Part shown: positions 14,987-23,049 of the stretch, piece after piece
How the letters are laid out: every line of letters starts with the position of its first letter
Position numbering within the stretch: position 1 is the first letter of the stretch
From: a virus
DNA length: 61,847 nucleotides
Virus record (IMG/VR): IMGVR_UViG_3300048587_000332
Coordinates: 1 to 61,847 of that record
Strand: one strand, 5' to 3'
The notes under the pieces: generated by a model
The model's database searches: none
What the model was told of the DNA's origin: nothing
Seen by the model: the letters and a program-made list of their open reading frames with translations, nothing else
Program-made: the position numbers and the translations under genes

Positions 14987-15351
14987 ACTTCGCCGATTTG
15001 AGTGAAGCTCAAAAGGTCGAACTCATCCTTCTGAAGCTGCACGAAGCGGTCAACATCATGCTGTGCCCCTACCCGCCAGCCGCGGTGTCCGCTATCGTCT
15101 CTTCACTCCGTGCATCTCTCCTCGTCCAATTTGGCGAGGAAGTTGTTGACAAAAACTATCAACTTGCGGTAGACTCATATAGGGCAGCTTTGCCCGAGAT
15201 GCGAAAGCAAGCTGGCTACGAAGAGGCGCTCGTGGACAACCACACACCGTTAGCTCTACCGGGCACTTCATTTGCGGCTGCGCCGCAGTTCGTGTACCCC
15301 ATTCGGGGTACGTCCGAAGAGGCTCCGCCTCCAACAAAATTGATCCACTAA
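14965..15351 (+). CDS. Hypothetical protein of the recombination operon (128 aa)
   Basis: GTG start at 14965 with GGAGG upstream, inside the end of the ATPase gene. The first 80 residues are helical (LSEAQKVELILLKLHEAVNI); the C-terminal 40 are Pro/Ala-rich and probably disordered. No family is recognised. Its position between the ATPase and the putative ssDNA-binding gene suggests a role in replication or recombination. Confidence 0.55.
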   Translation: MEENQQVNFADLSEAQKVELILLKLHEAVNIMLCPYPPAAVSAIVSSLRASLLVQFGEEVVDKNYQLAVDSYRAALPEMRKQAGYEEALVDNHTPLALPGTSFAAAPQFVYPIRGTSEEAPPPTKLIH

Positions 15352-15362
15352 GGAGAAACAGA

Positions 15363-16052
15363 ATGGCAAAACCATTGGCAGCGCGGCCTATGCCGCAACA
15401 GTATAACTTGGGCATTCTCGCCGGATTTGAAGTGGGGAAGGTGCGCAGCACCGACGGCGCTCTCGGCGTCAAGGTCAAGATCAAGGGCCTCGCCGGTTCG
15501 CCCGACTTCAATACCTACGTCACCATTCAGCCTGAATGGTGCCCCAACACCTTCAACTGCAATACGCTCGAAAAGCGGGACAAGTACGAGTATCAGCGCA
15601 ACCTCGGTTCGATTGACCGCCCCGGCCTTCTGATGGGTGTTGCTGGCTCGTTCGAACGCGCCGATGACTACCTTGCGGCCCTCGGCGAAATGGCGGAGTA
15701 CACTCCCGAAGAACTGGTCGCTGTTCTCCGCTCGGTCTTCAACCAAGGCGAAGACGACGAATCGAAGAAGCCGATCCCCTTTCTCTACATCACTGCACAG
15801 CAGCGCAAGAACGAGCGCGATGGGGACGGCGAATGGTTCAAGGTTCGCGGTCAGTACCGCGAAATCTCAAACTTCGTGTTCATCCCCTTCGGCGACGAAA
15901 CGAAGATGACGAAGACCTTCGAATCCTTCCTGAAACGCGCCGAGAAGCAGGCCACACGCTTTGCGGCGGGTGAAATCAACAGCTATGACAAGCTGGATGA
16001 AGACGACGCCGAAGTGACCTTCTCCCTCGACCGCGTGGGGGAAGTGTTGTAA
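15363..16052 (+). CDS. Putative ssDNA-binding protein (229 aa)
   Basis: The order of genes (nuclease, Sak4-like ATPase, small protein, this gene) is that of many phage recombination modules, in which the last gene encodes a single-strand DNA-binding protein. The sequence fits loosely: an N-terminal beta-rich half with many basic and aromatic residues (LGVKVKIKGLAGSPDFNTYV) and an acidic C-terminal segment (DEDDAEVTFSLD). No standard SSB motif is clear, so this is inferred from context. AAGGAG precedes the ATG; a strong terminator follows the stop. Confidence 0.5.
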   Translation: MAKPLAARPMPQQYNLGILAGFEVGKVRSTDGALGVKVKIKGLAGSPDFNTYVTIQPEWCPNTFNCNTLEKRDKYEYQRNLGSIDRPGLLMGVAGSFERADDYLAALGEMAEYTPEELVAVLRSVFNQGEDDESKKPIPFLYITAQQRKNERDGDGEWFKVRGQYREISNFVFIPFGDETKMTKTFESFLKRAEKQATRFAAGEINSYDKLDEDDAEVTFSLDRVGEVL

Positions 16053-16084
16053 ACCTAGCCATGCAATAGGTAACCTCCCAACTA

Positions 16085-16116
16085 AGGGGTGGGCTTCGGT
16101 CCACCCCTCTTTTTTG
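16085..16116 (+). terminator. Intrinsic terminator of the recombination operon
   Basis: AGGGGTGG, GCTTCGGT, then CCACCCCT forms an 8-bp stem followed by CTTTTTT. It lies 33 bp beyond the stop at 16052 and directly before the next promoter. Confidence 0.85.
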
Positions 16117-16145
16117 TTGACTCGCTGCGCGAGTCGCGCTATACT
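16117..16145 (+). promoter_or_regulatory. Strong sigma70 promoter with an inverted repeat in the spacer
   Basis: TTGACT (16117-16122), 17 bp, then TATACT (16140-16145). The -35 end and spacer form an inverted repeat (GACTCG...CGAGTC), a candidate repressor site. It drives the DNA polymerase cluster beginning at 16164, whose GGAGGAG follows. Confidence 0.8.
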
Positions 16146-16163
16146 GAGTTGGAGGAGATTCAC

Positions 16164-16370
16164 ATGACAATACTCGAACTCATTGAAAGACTGAACGCCC
16201 TCTATGCTCGCGAAGGCAACCTTGACGTGGTAGTAACCGACGAAGCCCTTTCCCCTTTGGCGGGTTTCTGTGCACCGATGCCCTCTTGCCTCTACGTAGA
16301 TATGCAAGGAAGGCTTATCGACGAGACCAATCCTGCAACAGAAGAATGCCAAAAGGTGGTCTGGCTCTAA
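16164..16370 (+). CDS. Small phage protein (68 aa)
   Basis: The opening TILELIERLNALYAREGNLDVVV resembles a short protein found beside replication genes in many phages ('L.eli..L...yG.l.V.v'), of unknown function. The ATG follows GGAGGAG. The stop overlaps the next start (TAATG). Confidence 0.6.
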   Translation: MTILELIERLNALYAREGNLDVVVTDEALSPLAGFCAPMPSCLYVDMQGRLIDETNPATEECQKVVWL

Positions 16371-16936
16371 TGAACCGCAAGCCGGACACTTGCTCTAGCT
16401 GCCGTCTCTACCACCTGCCCACGGTGGGCTTCTGCGCCGATTCGGCCCCCAAAGGGGCCAAGGTGGGAGTATTGTTGTATCGCCCTGGACGCGAAAGCGC
16501 CGTCACGGGCGACCCTTGGGACGCTGATTCTATGTACTCGGTCCTACGGACCTATAACAAACTTGGCTTTACCAAAGACGACATTCTAGTGGCATACCTC
16601 ATTCGTTGCTACTTTGCTCATAGTTCCAAAGGCACGCTTCCAAAGACGAACGCACAGCACGCGCTCGCCCTATGCCGCCAGTATGATCAGGCGCTACGCG
16701 CCTGGAGGCCGAATGCAGTCGTCTACACCTACGACCTGGAGGGAGCTTTCGGCTCCCCTCCAATGCAGTGCATCAACGAATTGGCGGCGAGCAAAGCCCG
16801 CCAACTGGCTGACCGGGGCTATCGCCCCCTAGTCGCTTACGGCAAAGAAGTTCTGGAGTTCTTGGATCCGCAACTCAAAGGTGGGTTGGGATCTTGGAAA
16901 CTGCACATTGACACCAAATTCCACTGGAGGCCCTAG
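16370..16936 (+). CDS. Uracil-DNA glycosylase superfamily-like protein (188 aa)
   Basis: The layout resembles the Fe-S family 4/5 glycosylases: an N-terminal CSSCRLY, a strand and loop where GEAPG would stand (VGVLLYRPGRESAVTGDPWDAD), a helix then ILVAYLIRCYF, a Cys before the next helix (ALCRQYDQALRAW), and RPNAVVYTY. The catalytic loop is degenerate, so it may bind rather than cleave DNA. Family enzymes remove uracil in base-excision repair. The gene lies two genes before DNA polymerase, fitting replication fidelity or uracil sensing. Confidence 0.55.
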   Translation: MNRKPDTCSSCRLYHLPTVGFCADSAPKGAKVGVLLYRPGRESAVTGDPWDADSMYSVLRTYNKLGFTKDDILVAYLIRCYFAHSSKGTLPKTNAQHALALCRQYDQALRAWRPNAVVYTYDLEGAFGSPPMQCINELAASKARQLADRGYRPLVAYGKEVLEFLDPQLKGGLGSWKLHIDTKFHWRP

Positions 16937-17067
16937 TGATCCCCAAACCACCGGAAGATCGTGATTGGCACTTTTGGCAAGACCTGCTGTCAATAGCGGT
17001 CATCGTCGCCGCTGTTGTCATTATCAGCACCATTGCAATTTACCTCACGGAGCACTATGGCAAGTAG
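16936..17067 (+). CDS. Single-span membrane peptide (43 aa)
   Basis: GTG start overlapping the previous stop, with GGAGG 5 nt upstream (16926-16930). The 43-residue product has a charged N-terminus with several Trp residues, then one hydrophobic span (LLSIAVIVAAVVIISTIAIY), then a short tail. It overlaps the polymerase start by 11 nt. A membrane peptide inside a replication operon could tether the replication machinery, inhibit a host membrane function or help lysis; this is inference. Confidence 0.55.
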   Translation: MIPKPPEDRDWHFWQDLLSIAVIVAAVVIISTIAIYLTEHYGK

Positions 17068-19051
17068 AAAAGCAAAAGGCGAACTCTTCGCGGACCTATT
17101 GGGCTCACGGCCCACACAGCTTACACTTCTCGGCGACGACGGTCCCCCTTTAGGGGAGGGCTTCTTTCCGCCCATCTATCGCGATTATGCGGGCTTTAGT
17201 CGCACCTTGCGGGAAGCGCAAGAGGAAGGCGCTCTCGGCTACGACTTGGAATTCACCGGGCTTCGCCCGACGATTGTAGGCATCGCCTCCAAGAGAAGCG
17301 CCGCTTCGCTCCCGCACGCCCCAAAACTCGTGGAGGAGATCTGGGACAGCGGACTACCGCTCGTAGGGCACGCCATAGTGTCCGCTGACAAGCCCGTAAC
17401 TGAAGCCGTTCTCGGCTCCAGTACAGACCTCCACCGCTGGGAGGATACTCTTCTCTACTTTTATATCCTACATCAACACTACGCCAAAACTGAAGATCGC
17501 TCGGAAAGTGGCGAGTCCACTGGTGAGAGCGGTTCCATCGGACTCTTCGATCTGTTTTCATGTTCTGCGCACTATCTACTAGTGCCCTCATGGAAGCAGT
17601 GTCGCGGCAAGTTCTGTACTGGTCCCTGCCCAAATTGTTCTCCGTTTGAGTACAACGCCATCGATAGTTGGGCACCCTTGATAGCTTGGTACGAAATGAA
17701 GCGCCAGTACGAGAAGCAGTTCCCGTCTAAACTGGCGTACTGGCATAAAGCGGAGATGGCCGAGATTGCCGAGAAGATGCAAGACCGGGGCATCCAACTC
17801 AACATGGACACTGCGGCGGAGATTGCCGCCGAGATCAAAGAGAAGCGCGACCGTACCGCAGCCGACCTCCCTTTCAACCCGGCATCACCAAAGCAAGTGA
17901 CTGTCTTCTTCTCCGCTTCCGGCATCGAAATGGAGAGTACCTCCAAGGACAACGTACTTTCTATACTCCGAAGCGTATCTGAGGAGTACGGCTACGAGAT
18001 TGAAAACGTAGACGAGGCGGCTCCCGAACTTCTGCGGCACCTCAAAAATTTGTACGACTGGAAGCAGGCAGGTAAGGGTATCAAGTCCTGGGTCGATGAA
18101 AAATATCTCGACCGCTCCAATAAGGTCCACCCGCGCTTCATCGTCGCAAGTACCTCTACGGGCCGTCTCAGTTCGTCTTCGCCCAACTATCAGAACGTCC
18201 CAAAGCGCGGAGGCATGTCGGCTGTGCGCCGCGTAGTCGTCCCTTCCAGGGATGATTATGTACTACTTGGTGCAGACTTTTCGCAGATGGAGCTTCGCGT
18301 TGTTCTGAAAGAGGCGGGCTACCTAGAGGCCCTCTCAGGAGACGCTTACAACCTCGTCACGGACGCCGCTGGCGAACTCTTCGCAGGCCCAGCACGAGAC
18401 ACTAACCGCAAGCCCCGCGACATCGCTAAGATTGTCGTTCTGGGCACTAACTACCTTCTCGGCTACCACGCTTACCGCCCAGGAGATCTGCGCACCGGCT
18501 TCAACCGTCAACTCCTCGACCAAGGCGCTATCCACATTTTCCCCGACTGGATGTACTGCGGGATGCACATGTGCATGAATGGAAAAAAGCTCGCCTTCCT
18601 CCTCTTTGGAGATGACACTATCGAACATCGTCGCAAGGCCATCGAAATTCAACTCGGGTATCTCGAACGCTTTCCGCGTGTTCTATCCTGGCAAGAGCGC
18701 ATCGCCAAAGAGATCGAAACCACTAACCGCATTACTCGCGCCAATGGCTATTTCCTCGACCTTTACAAAGACCCCAACGATAATCTGAAGAAAGCCGCCG
18801 CCTTCATCGGCCAAGGCTACGGTGGCGACCACTGCCAAGGTATCATGCGCAAATACTACGGCACCTACGGTGCTGTGCCTCTAATGCAGATTCACGACGA
18901 ACTTATCTTCGAAGTACCGCACGAGTGGTCTTCTGAGGAGTGTTCTAACTTCATGCAATTGATGACCACCGAAACAGACATCTACCCCGGCTTCTCCTGT
19001 CCCATCGAAGTTAAGCGTGGCGATAGTTGGGGTACTATGCAACAGATTTAA
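17057..19051 (+). CDS. Family A DNA polymerase with 3'-5' exonuclease domain (664 aa)
   Basis: The N-terminal 220 residues form a DnaQ-like proofreading domain (GYDLEFTG; LVGHAIVSADK; a later YNAIDSW). The polymerase motifs are clear: NYQNVPKR, motif A LLGADFSQMELR, motif B RDIAKIVVLGTNYLLGY and motif C QIHDELIFEVP. In motif B the position equal to Phe762 of E. coli Pol I is Leu, and the Tyr-Gly of YG is Tyr-Leu. There is no 5'-3' exonuclease domain. This is the replicative enzyme of the phage. The ATG at 17057, within the membrane-peptide gene, has CGGAG upstream; the frame from 17015 starts too early. Confidence 0.93.
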   Translation: MASRKAKGELFADLLGSRPTQLTLLGDDGPPLGEGFFPPIYRDYAGFSRTLREAQEEGALGYDLEFTGLRPTIVGIASKRSAASLPHAPKLVEEIWDSGLPLVGHAIVSADKPVTEAVLGSSTDLHRWEDTLLYFYILHQHYAKTEDRSESGESTGESGSIGLFDLFSCSAHYLLVPSWKQCRGKFCTGPCPNCSPFEYNAIDSWAPLIAWYEMKRQYEKQFPSKLAYWHKAEMAEIAEKMQDRGIQLNMDTAAEIAAEIKEKRDRTAADLPFNPASPKQVTVFFSASGIEMESTSKDNVLSILRSVSEEYGYEIENVDEAAPELLRHLKNLYDWKQAGKGIKSWVDEKYLDRSNKVHPRFIVASTSTGRLSSSSPNYQNVPKRGGMSAVRRVVVPSRDDYVLLGADFSQMELRVVLKEAGYLEALSGDAYNLVTDAAGELFAGPARDTNRKPRDIAKIVVLGTNYLLGYHAYRPGDLRTGFNRQLLDQGAIHIFPDWMYCGMHMCMNGKKLAFLLFGDDTIEHRRKAIEIQLGYLERFPRVLSWQERIAKEIETTNRITRANGYFLDLYKDPNDNLKKAAAFIGQGYGGDHCQGIMRKYYGTYGAVPLMQIHDELIFEVPHEWSSEECSNFMQLMTTETDIYPGFSCPIEVKRGDSWGTMQQI

Positions 19052-19061
19052 GGAGGTTCCC

Positions 19062-19700
19062 ATGATTCAAGAAACCCGACTCGGTAATTGTTTTGACCTG
19101 CTTTCGCAGTATCCAGACAAACACTTTTCTTTGTGTTTGACCGATATTCCCTATGGAGTGGTGTCTCGGGATAGTGGAGGTTTGAGAAATCTCGACAAAG
19201 GCCACGCCGACATCGTAGACTTTTCTTTGGAAACTTTAGTTAGTACTTTAGTTCGTGTGGTATCTGGGTCTCTTTATATATTTTGCGCCAAAGAACAAGT
19301 TAGCGATCTATACACATTAGTACAAGTTCAAGGCATGACCCCTCGTTTGGGTATCTGGCAAAAAACAAATCCTTCGCCCATGAATGGGCAGCACTTCTGG
19401 CTCTCCGGGGTTGAGTGTTGTGTTTTTGGACGCTTCAAGGGTGCGCCTTTTAACGAGTTTTGTAAAAACTCGGTGTGGCAGTTCCCTAGCGGACGTTCCA
19501 AAAGACACCCGACAGAAAAGCCTCTTAAGCTTTGGGAATATTTGATTTCTGCTAGTTCTCGACCCGGAGACTTAGTTCTTGACCCTTTCTGTGGTTCGGG
19601 CACTACAGGAGAAGCGTGCCAAAATTTAGGCCGTCAATTTGTTCAAATTGACCGAGAAGCCGACTACATCGAAATAGCAAAAAGGCGCTTGAAACCTTGA
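19062..19700 (+). CDS. DNA N4-cytosine/N6-adenine methyltransferase (212 aa)
   Basis: The catalytic motif IV comes first (LCLTDIPYG, about residues 24-32), and the SAM-binding motif I is near the C-terminus (LVLDPFCGSGTTGEAC, about 172-187). This is the order of beta-class amino-methyltransferases. HPTEKPLKLWEYLI matches the conserved motif before the SAM site. The (D/N)PP(Y/W) motif here is DIPYG, a known variation of the fold. A perfect AAGGAGG precedes the ATG at 19062. Base use is AT-richer than in neighbouring genes, suggesting recent acquisition. It probably blocks host restriction. Confidence 0.85.
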   Translation: MIQETRLGNCFDLLSQYPDKHFSLCLTDIPYGVVSRDSGGLRNLDKGHADIVDFSLETLVSTLVRVVSGSLYIFCAKEQVSDLYTLVQVQGMTPRLGIWQKTNPSPMNGQHFWLSGVECCVFGRFKGAPFNEFCKNSVWQFPSGRSKRHPTEKPLKLWEYLISASSRPGDLVLDPFCGSGTTGEACQNLGRQFVQIDREADYIEIAKRRLKP

Positions 19701-19726
19701 CGCCATCCTCTTGAAACTGTTACAAT
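19697..19726 (+). promoter_or_regulatory. Promoter with extended -10
   Basis: TTGACG (19697-19702), 18 bp, then TGT TACAAT (-10 at 19721-19726), directly upstream of an AGGAGG site. It drives the group from 19747 to 22528. The -35 lies over the stop codon of the methyltransferase gene. Confidence 0.65.
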
Positions 19727-19746
19727 AATTATAGGAGGATAGATGT

Positions 19747-20016
19747 TTGGCGAGAAAACCAAAGGTTGAAGAGCGCACCACAGCCAAAGACGTAGCCAAT
19801 GCGCTTCGCACGGCTTCTGTCGTAATGCTTCGGGAGGATTCACAAGACATAGATCCTTCTAAACTCGAAACAAAATACTTACCCGCCGTCGAAGCCCTGC
19901 TCGACAGCTTCCACCAATTCACCAAACAAGAACACCTAACTCTCGCCGAAGCCGCCTGGATTTGTTTAGCAACCGCCAACCGCCTCTATCAAGCGAGGGT
20001 CGAGTTCAATGCCTAA
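19747..20016 (+). CDS. Hypothetical protein (89 aa)
   Basis: The likely start is TTG at 19747, 9 nt after AGGAGG. An ATG 4 bp upstream is in another frame and gives only 8 codons (MFGEKTKG), perhaps acting as a coupling mini-ORF. The product is helical (KDVANALRTASVVMLRE; LAEAAWICLATANRLYQARVE). No family is recognised. It overlaps the phosphoesterase gene by 8 nt. Confidence 0.55.
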   Translation: MARKPKVEERTTAKDVANALRTASVVMLREDSQDIDPSKLETKYLPAVEALLDSFHQFTKQEHLTLAEAAWICLATANRLYQARVEFNA

Positions 20017-20809
20017 ACACGTCGAAATCGCCAAACGCTTCCTCTTCTGGACAGACACTCACATCGGCACCTGGGTCGAACACAAAGCGGGCAAATACAT
20101 CAGCAAAAAGACCCACAACGAACGGGCTATCCGCTGCGTCCGCAACTTCGCCGAAGACTTCAAACCTGACGTATGGGTCCACGGTGGCGACCTCCTCGAC
20201 TGGGCACCTATTAGCCACTGGAATAAAGACCGCGCCGCAGAAGTGTCCCGCACGTCCCTGCGAGACGATCTGAACAAAGCCCAAGAGCAGGTCATCGCGC
20301 CTATGGCGGCTATCGCCACCGAGCGCGTATTCATCATCGGCAACCACGAAAACTGGCTCCAGCAGTTTCTCGACAAATACCCTTGCTTGGATGACATCCT
20401 ATCCTTAGATGGTTTGCTCCGCTTGTCGGAACAATCCTTCAAAATAGTTGAACAAGGGTACTTCCACCAACTCGGCAAGCTCTTCTTCGGACATGGCGAT
20501 ACTATCGCCAACGGCCAATACCACGCGGCTGCCGCAACCCGCGACTATATGCGCAACATCGTATATGGTCATCGCCACACCTTCCAAGCGCATTCGCGCA
20601 AAAAGCCCCTCGACAAGAACGAAACACTCATCGGCTGGTCTATCCCTGGTTTGTGTGATCTGAACCCCCACTACTCAAAACGTCAAAACAACGAGTGGTC
20701 CCACGGCTTTGCCTACGGCTACCTATTGACCGACGGCACCTTCTCAATCTACCCTGTAATCATGCACGCCGAACGCTTCGCGCTCAACGGCAAGTTGTAT
20801 ACGCCATGA
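20009..20809 (+). CDS. Calcineurin-like metallophosphoesterase (266 aa)
   Basis: The full motif set is present: FWTDTHIG (13-20), HGGDLLDW (about 58-65), FIIGNHENW (about 107-115), LFFGHGD (about 160-166) and YGHRH (about 188-192). This is the two-metal phosphoesterase core. The nearest resemblance is to phage DNA-repair/phosphatase enzymes of the Mre11/SbcD superfamily, but without extra domains. A role in replication or end processing is inferred from the flanking polymerase, methyltransferase and helicase genes. Confidence 0.85.
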   Translation: MPKHVEIAKRFLFWTDTHIGTWVEHKAGKYISKKTHNERAIRCVRNFAEDFKPDVWVHGGDLLDWAPISHWNKDRAAEVSRTSLRDDLNKAQEQVIAPMAAIATERVFIIGNHENWLQQFLDKYPCLDDILSLDGLLRLSEQSFKIVEQGYFHQLGKLFFGHGDTIANGQYHAAAATRDYMRNIVYGHRHTFQAHSRKKPLDKNETLIGWSIPGLCDLNPHYSKRQNNEWSHGFAYGYLLTDGTFSIYPVIMHAERFALNGKLYTP

Positions 20810-21159
20810 AAACCATCATCGCCGGAAGCCGTAGCCTCGAACCTAAACGTCGGGAGATTTGGAGCATTCTCGAAACTACCGAAGGTATCACTGAAGTTGT
20901 TTCGGGGCTTGCCAAAGGCCCCGACCTTATAGGAAAATGGTGGGGGCTTTCCCGCAGACTCCCTGTGGCGGAGTTTCCCGCAGATTGGGCAACTCTGGGG
21001 AAGCGGGCCGGGTTTACGCGCAACTTGCAAATGGCTGACTATGCCGAACAGTTATTGGCTTTTTGGGACGGCAAATCAAGAGGCACGGAACACATGATTA
21101 ACTCATTCCGCTCCAAATATCCCGAGAAGCCTATCCACATCTTCACAATCACACCGTAG
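20806..21159 (+). CDS. SLOG / DUF2493-like protein (117 aa)
   Basis: The first strand and loop are KTIIAGSRSL; VVSGLAKGPDLIGKWW carries the glycine-rich nucleotide-binding signature. FPADW...GKRAGFTRNLQMADYA and LLAFWDGKSRGTEHMI follow in the order of the DUF2493/YspA branch of the SLOG (DprA/LOG-like Rossmann) superfamily. SLOG proteins bind nucleotide-derived ligands, and several act as sensors in anti-phage systems. Here it could sense or degrade a nucleotide signal; the function is unproven. The ATG overlaps the previous stop. Confidence 0.75.
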   Translation: MKTIIAGSRSLEPKRREIWSILETTEGITEVVSGLAKGPDLIGKWWGLSRRLPVAEFPADWATLGKRAGFTRNLQMADYAEQLLAFWDGKSRGTEHMINSFRSKYPEKPIHIFTITP

Positions 21160-21187
21160 CCCGAAGGGCTACAGAAGGAGACAACCA

Positions 21188-21685
21188 ATGTCAGGCAACC
21201 GCGATAAGACCCCCTATCGCTTCGATCTTCTCATCCCAGATTTCCTAGAGCACATGGGAGACGCCATGGGAGAGGGCCACGAGAAATACGATGACGCCCG
21301 TTCCTATCCCAACTGGCAATACGGTTTGGCGGAAGACAAGTCGCCAATTAACCACGCCTATGCCCACCTGCTGGCATATCATCGACTGAAGAACAGTCTT
21401 CCCGACGAGTCAAGACTGCTCCAGGAACTTAGGGTAGAGCATCTTGCCCATCTCGCCTGCAATGCCATGATGGAATACTGGCTGCTCGTAAACGGCCCCC
21501 GTGCGGCAGACGGCCCCGAGCCGGAAGACTTCCTGGGCTTTGCCAAGCACGACCTGCCGTCGGCTGCGGAGCTCGAAGAGGAACCGTCGGTTCCAACTGC
21601 GTCCACCTTCGCGCCTCCGCCGCCTTCTCTGCTCGCCCGCCTCTTGGAGAAGTTTCCTTCCACAGAAGGGAAGGTGTCCAGCTAA
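21188..21685 (+). CDS. dATP/dGTP pyrophosphohydrolase-like (MazG-related, DUF5664) (165 aa)
   Basis: Residues 7-110 match the all-helical MazG-like fold of the dATP/dGTP diphosphohydrolase family: RFDLLIPDFLEHMGDAMGEG, EKYD...NWQYGL, HAYAHLLAY and VEHLAHLACNAMMEYWL. Such enzymes hydrolyse purine dNTPs to dNMP and PPi and adjust nucleotide pools. The C-terminal 50 residues are Pro/Ser-rich and probably flexible. The AAGGAG site abuts a perfect hairpin (GTAGCCC GAA GGGCTAC, 21156-21172). Confidence 0.7.
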   Translation: MSGNRDKTPYRFDLLIPDFLEHMGDAMGEGHEKYDDARSYPNWQYGLAEDKSPINHAYAHLLAYHRLKNSLPDESRLLQELRVEHLAHLACNAMMEYWLLVNGPRAADGPEPEDFLGFAKHDLPSAAELEEEPSVPTASTFAPPPPSLLARLLEKFPSTEGKVSS

Positions 21686-22528
21686 ATGTCTCCGCAAGTC
21701 AAGTCGCTTGCACAACTCGTAGCGGCGGACCTACCCACAAACGCAACGTGGGCGGGTCCGTCGTACCTCCCCAAAGGCGGAACCCTGTTACTAGGAGCCG
21801 GGGCCAAGGTAGGTAAGTCCTTTTGCATTCTCGAAAACATTAGAGACTTCGCCCTTGGGAATCCTATCTACGGCCACCCCGACTTTTTGCCCGAGGCAAA
21901 ACCGCGCATTCTCTACTTCGAACAGGAACTTGGCGAATGGGGGCTTCAAAAACGCTTGAAGCGCCTCTTGCGTGGGCTAACGCCCGAACAACTGGAGGGC
22001 TTCACCTACGTCTCAAAGATACCGGAATTCAAGTTGGACACCTACGAAGGGTACAAGTTACTCCTCCAACTGATGGGCGAAGCGCAGCCGGATATCGTAA
22101 TCCTCGACCCCGTGGGTCGCATGTTAGAGGGCGACGATTCTTCAAACCAAGTAGTACGCCAGTTCTACGCCCACTTGGACGAAGCCCTTCTGAAGCACCC
22201 CGGCGCTTCCGCCATCATCGCCCACCACTTCCGCAAACCGGGCACTGACGAAACTTCCCGCAACGCAGACACCCTGGACATCCACAACTTCCGAGGGGCC
22301 TCTCAATGGGTGGGCAACCCGGACACGCTTGTTAGCGCCTCCAAACGGCACCACTCCTCCCGCTGTAGCTGGTATCTTGAAATGCGCGTCCAGACCCGCC
22401 AGGGCGAATCCCCGGAAGACTTCTATCTCGAAGTGAATGCCTACAACCTCTCCCGCGTCCTCTACGTGCAGAACTCCTATAAAGCCCCCCTTTACGACCT
22501 CTGCGAATCTTTTCCGTTTGACATTTAG
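21686..22528 (+). CDS. RecA-fold replicative helicase/ATPase (AAA_25, RepA-like) (280 aa)
   Basis: Walker A GAGAKVGKS (about residues 37-45); ILYFEQELGEW (about 74-84) carries the acidic residue after the second strand typical of the RepA/DnaB-like AAA_25 family; IVILDPVGRML (about 137-147) is Walker B; SAIIAHHFRKP (about 177-187) matches the helicase H3-type motif with His. Such proteins are hexameric 5'-3' helicases at phage forks. It follows the pyrophosphohydrolase with no gap and ends the rightward replication arm. Confidence 0.8.
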   Translation: MSPQVKSLAQLVAADLPTNATWAGPSYLPKGGTLLLGAGAKVGKSFCILENIRDFALGNPIYGHPDFLPEAKPRILYFEQELGEWGLQKRLKRLLRGLTPEQLEGFTYVSKIPEFKLDTYEGYKLLLQLMGEAQPDIVILDPVGRMLEGDDSSNQVVRQFYAHLDEALLKHPGASAIIAHHFRKPGTDETSRNADTLDIHNFRGASQWVGNPDTLVSASKRHHSSRCSWYLEMRVQTRQGESPEDFYLEVNAYNLSRVLYVQNSYKAPLYDLCESFPFDI

Positions 22529-22655
22529 CGCCGTAGGCGCTAAGCTGAAGGTGTGCTAAGGCACTAATTCAAATGAGCCGCAGGCTCGGAAAGGAAGTCC
22601 TTATAGCCTGTTACTTTGTCACATATCGAGCGAATTGAGAATTTTGCCTGCGTTT

Positions 22656-22693
22656 GGCCCTCCGCTTGATACCCGGAGGGCCTTTCGCTTTTT
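22656..22693 (+). terminator. Terminator at the end of the replication arm
   Basis: GGCCCTCCG, then CTTGATACC, then CGGAGGGCC and a T-rich tail (TTTCGCTTTTT). It sits 128 bp after the helicase stop and only a few bases before the -10 of cassette C3. Bases 22529-22655 hold two or three short hairpins (CGCCGTAGGCG, GAGCCGCAGGCTC) and no convincing gene. Confidence 0.85.
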
Positions 22694-22694
22694 A

Positions 22695-22756
22695 TGCTAT
22701 ACTAGTTGTAGACCAACCCCGGAAGAGGCAGTGCCGCGAAAGTGGCCTGCCTTTTT
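22695..22756 (+). promoter_or_regulatory. Promoter-hairpin cassette C3
   Basis: TGC TATACT (-10 at 22698-22703), then AGTTGTAGACCAACCCCGGAAG, then the stem AGGCAG.GCC/GGC.CTGCCT (22726-22752) with TTTTT. The predicted transcript is about 45 nt unless the terminator is bypassed into the gene at 22798. Confidence 0.75.
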
Positions 22757-22797
22757 CGTTTGCATTTTTCGCTTTTCTGTGCGAAACTGGTTTTGTG

Positions 22798-23040
22798 ATG
22801 ACGAAAGCGGAACTCATAAAGTCTTTGGAGGGAGTGCCCGATTTGGCAAGGGTCTATTATGTGGACCGCCGCGAGCTAGGCGCTCAAACGAGAATTCGTT
22901 ATCATGACGGAGAACTTTGTGAACTACGGCGCGTGAAAGTGCAGAGCACTTCGTTCGGAGCCGTCAATGTTGTCGTTTTCGGCGAAACGGTACGCGAAGT
23001 ACTCGTAGACGTCAAAGAACTAAAAGTCATTCTCACATAG
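22798..23040 (+). CDS. Hypothetical protein downstream of cassette C3 (80 aa)
   Basis: The ATG at 22798 begins MTKAELIKSLEGVPDLARVY; the frame is open further upstream, but only through the terminator. There is no good Shine-Dalgarno (GGTTTTGTG). The product is predicted alpha then beta (a helix followed by four or five strands ending LKVILT). No family is recognised. It would be expressed only by read-through of the cassette terminator or from an unseen promoter. Confidence 0.55.
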   Translation: MTKAELIKSLEGVPDLARVYYVDRRELGAQTRIRYHDGELCELRRVKVQSTSFGAVNVVVFGETVREVLVDVKELKVILT

Positions 23041-23049
23041 GAGGATTTT

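Noticed and set aside
22574-22639. 21-codon ORF after the helicase gene
   Set aside because: No ribosome-binding site and it lies in a hairpin-rich leader before a terminator.
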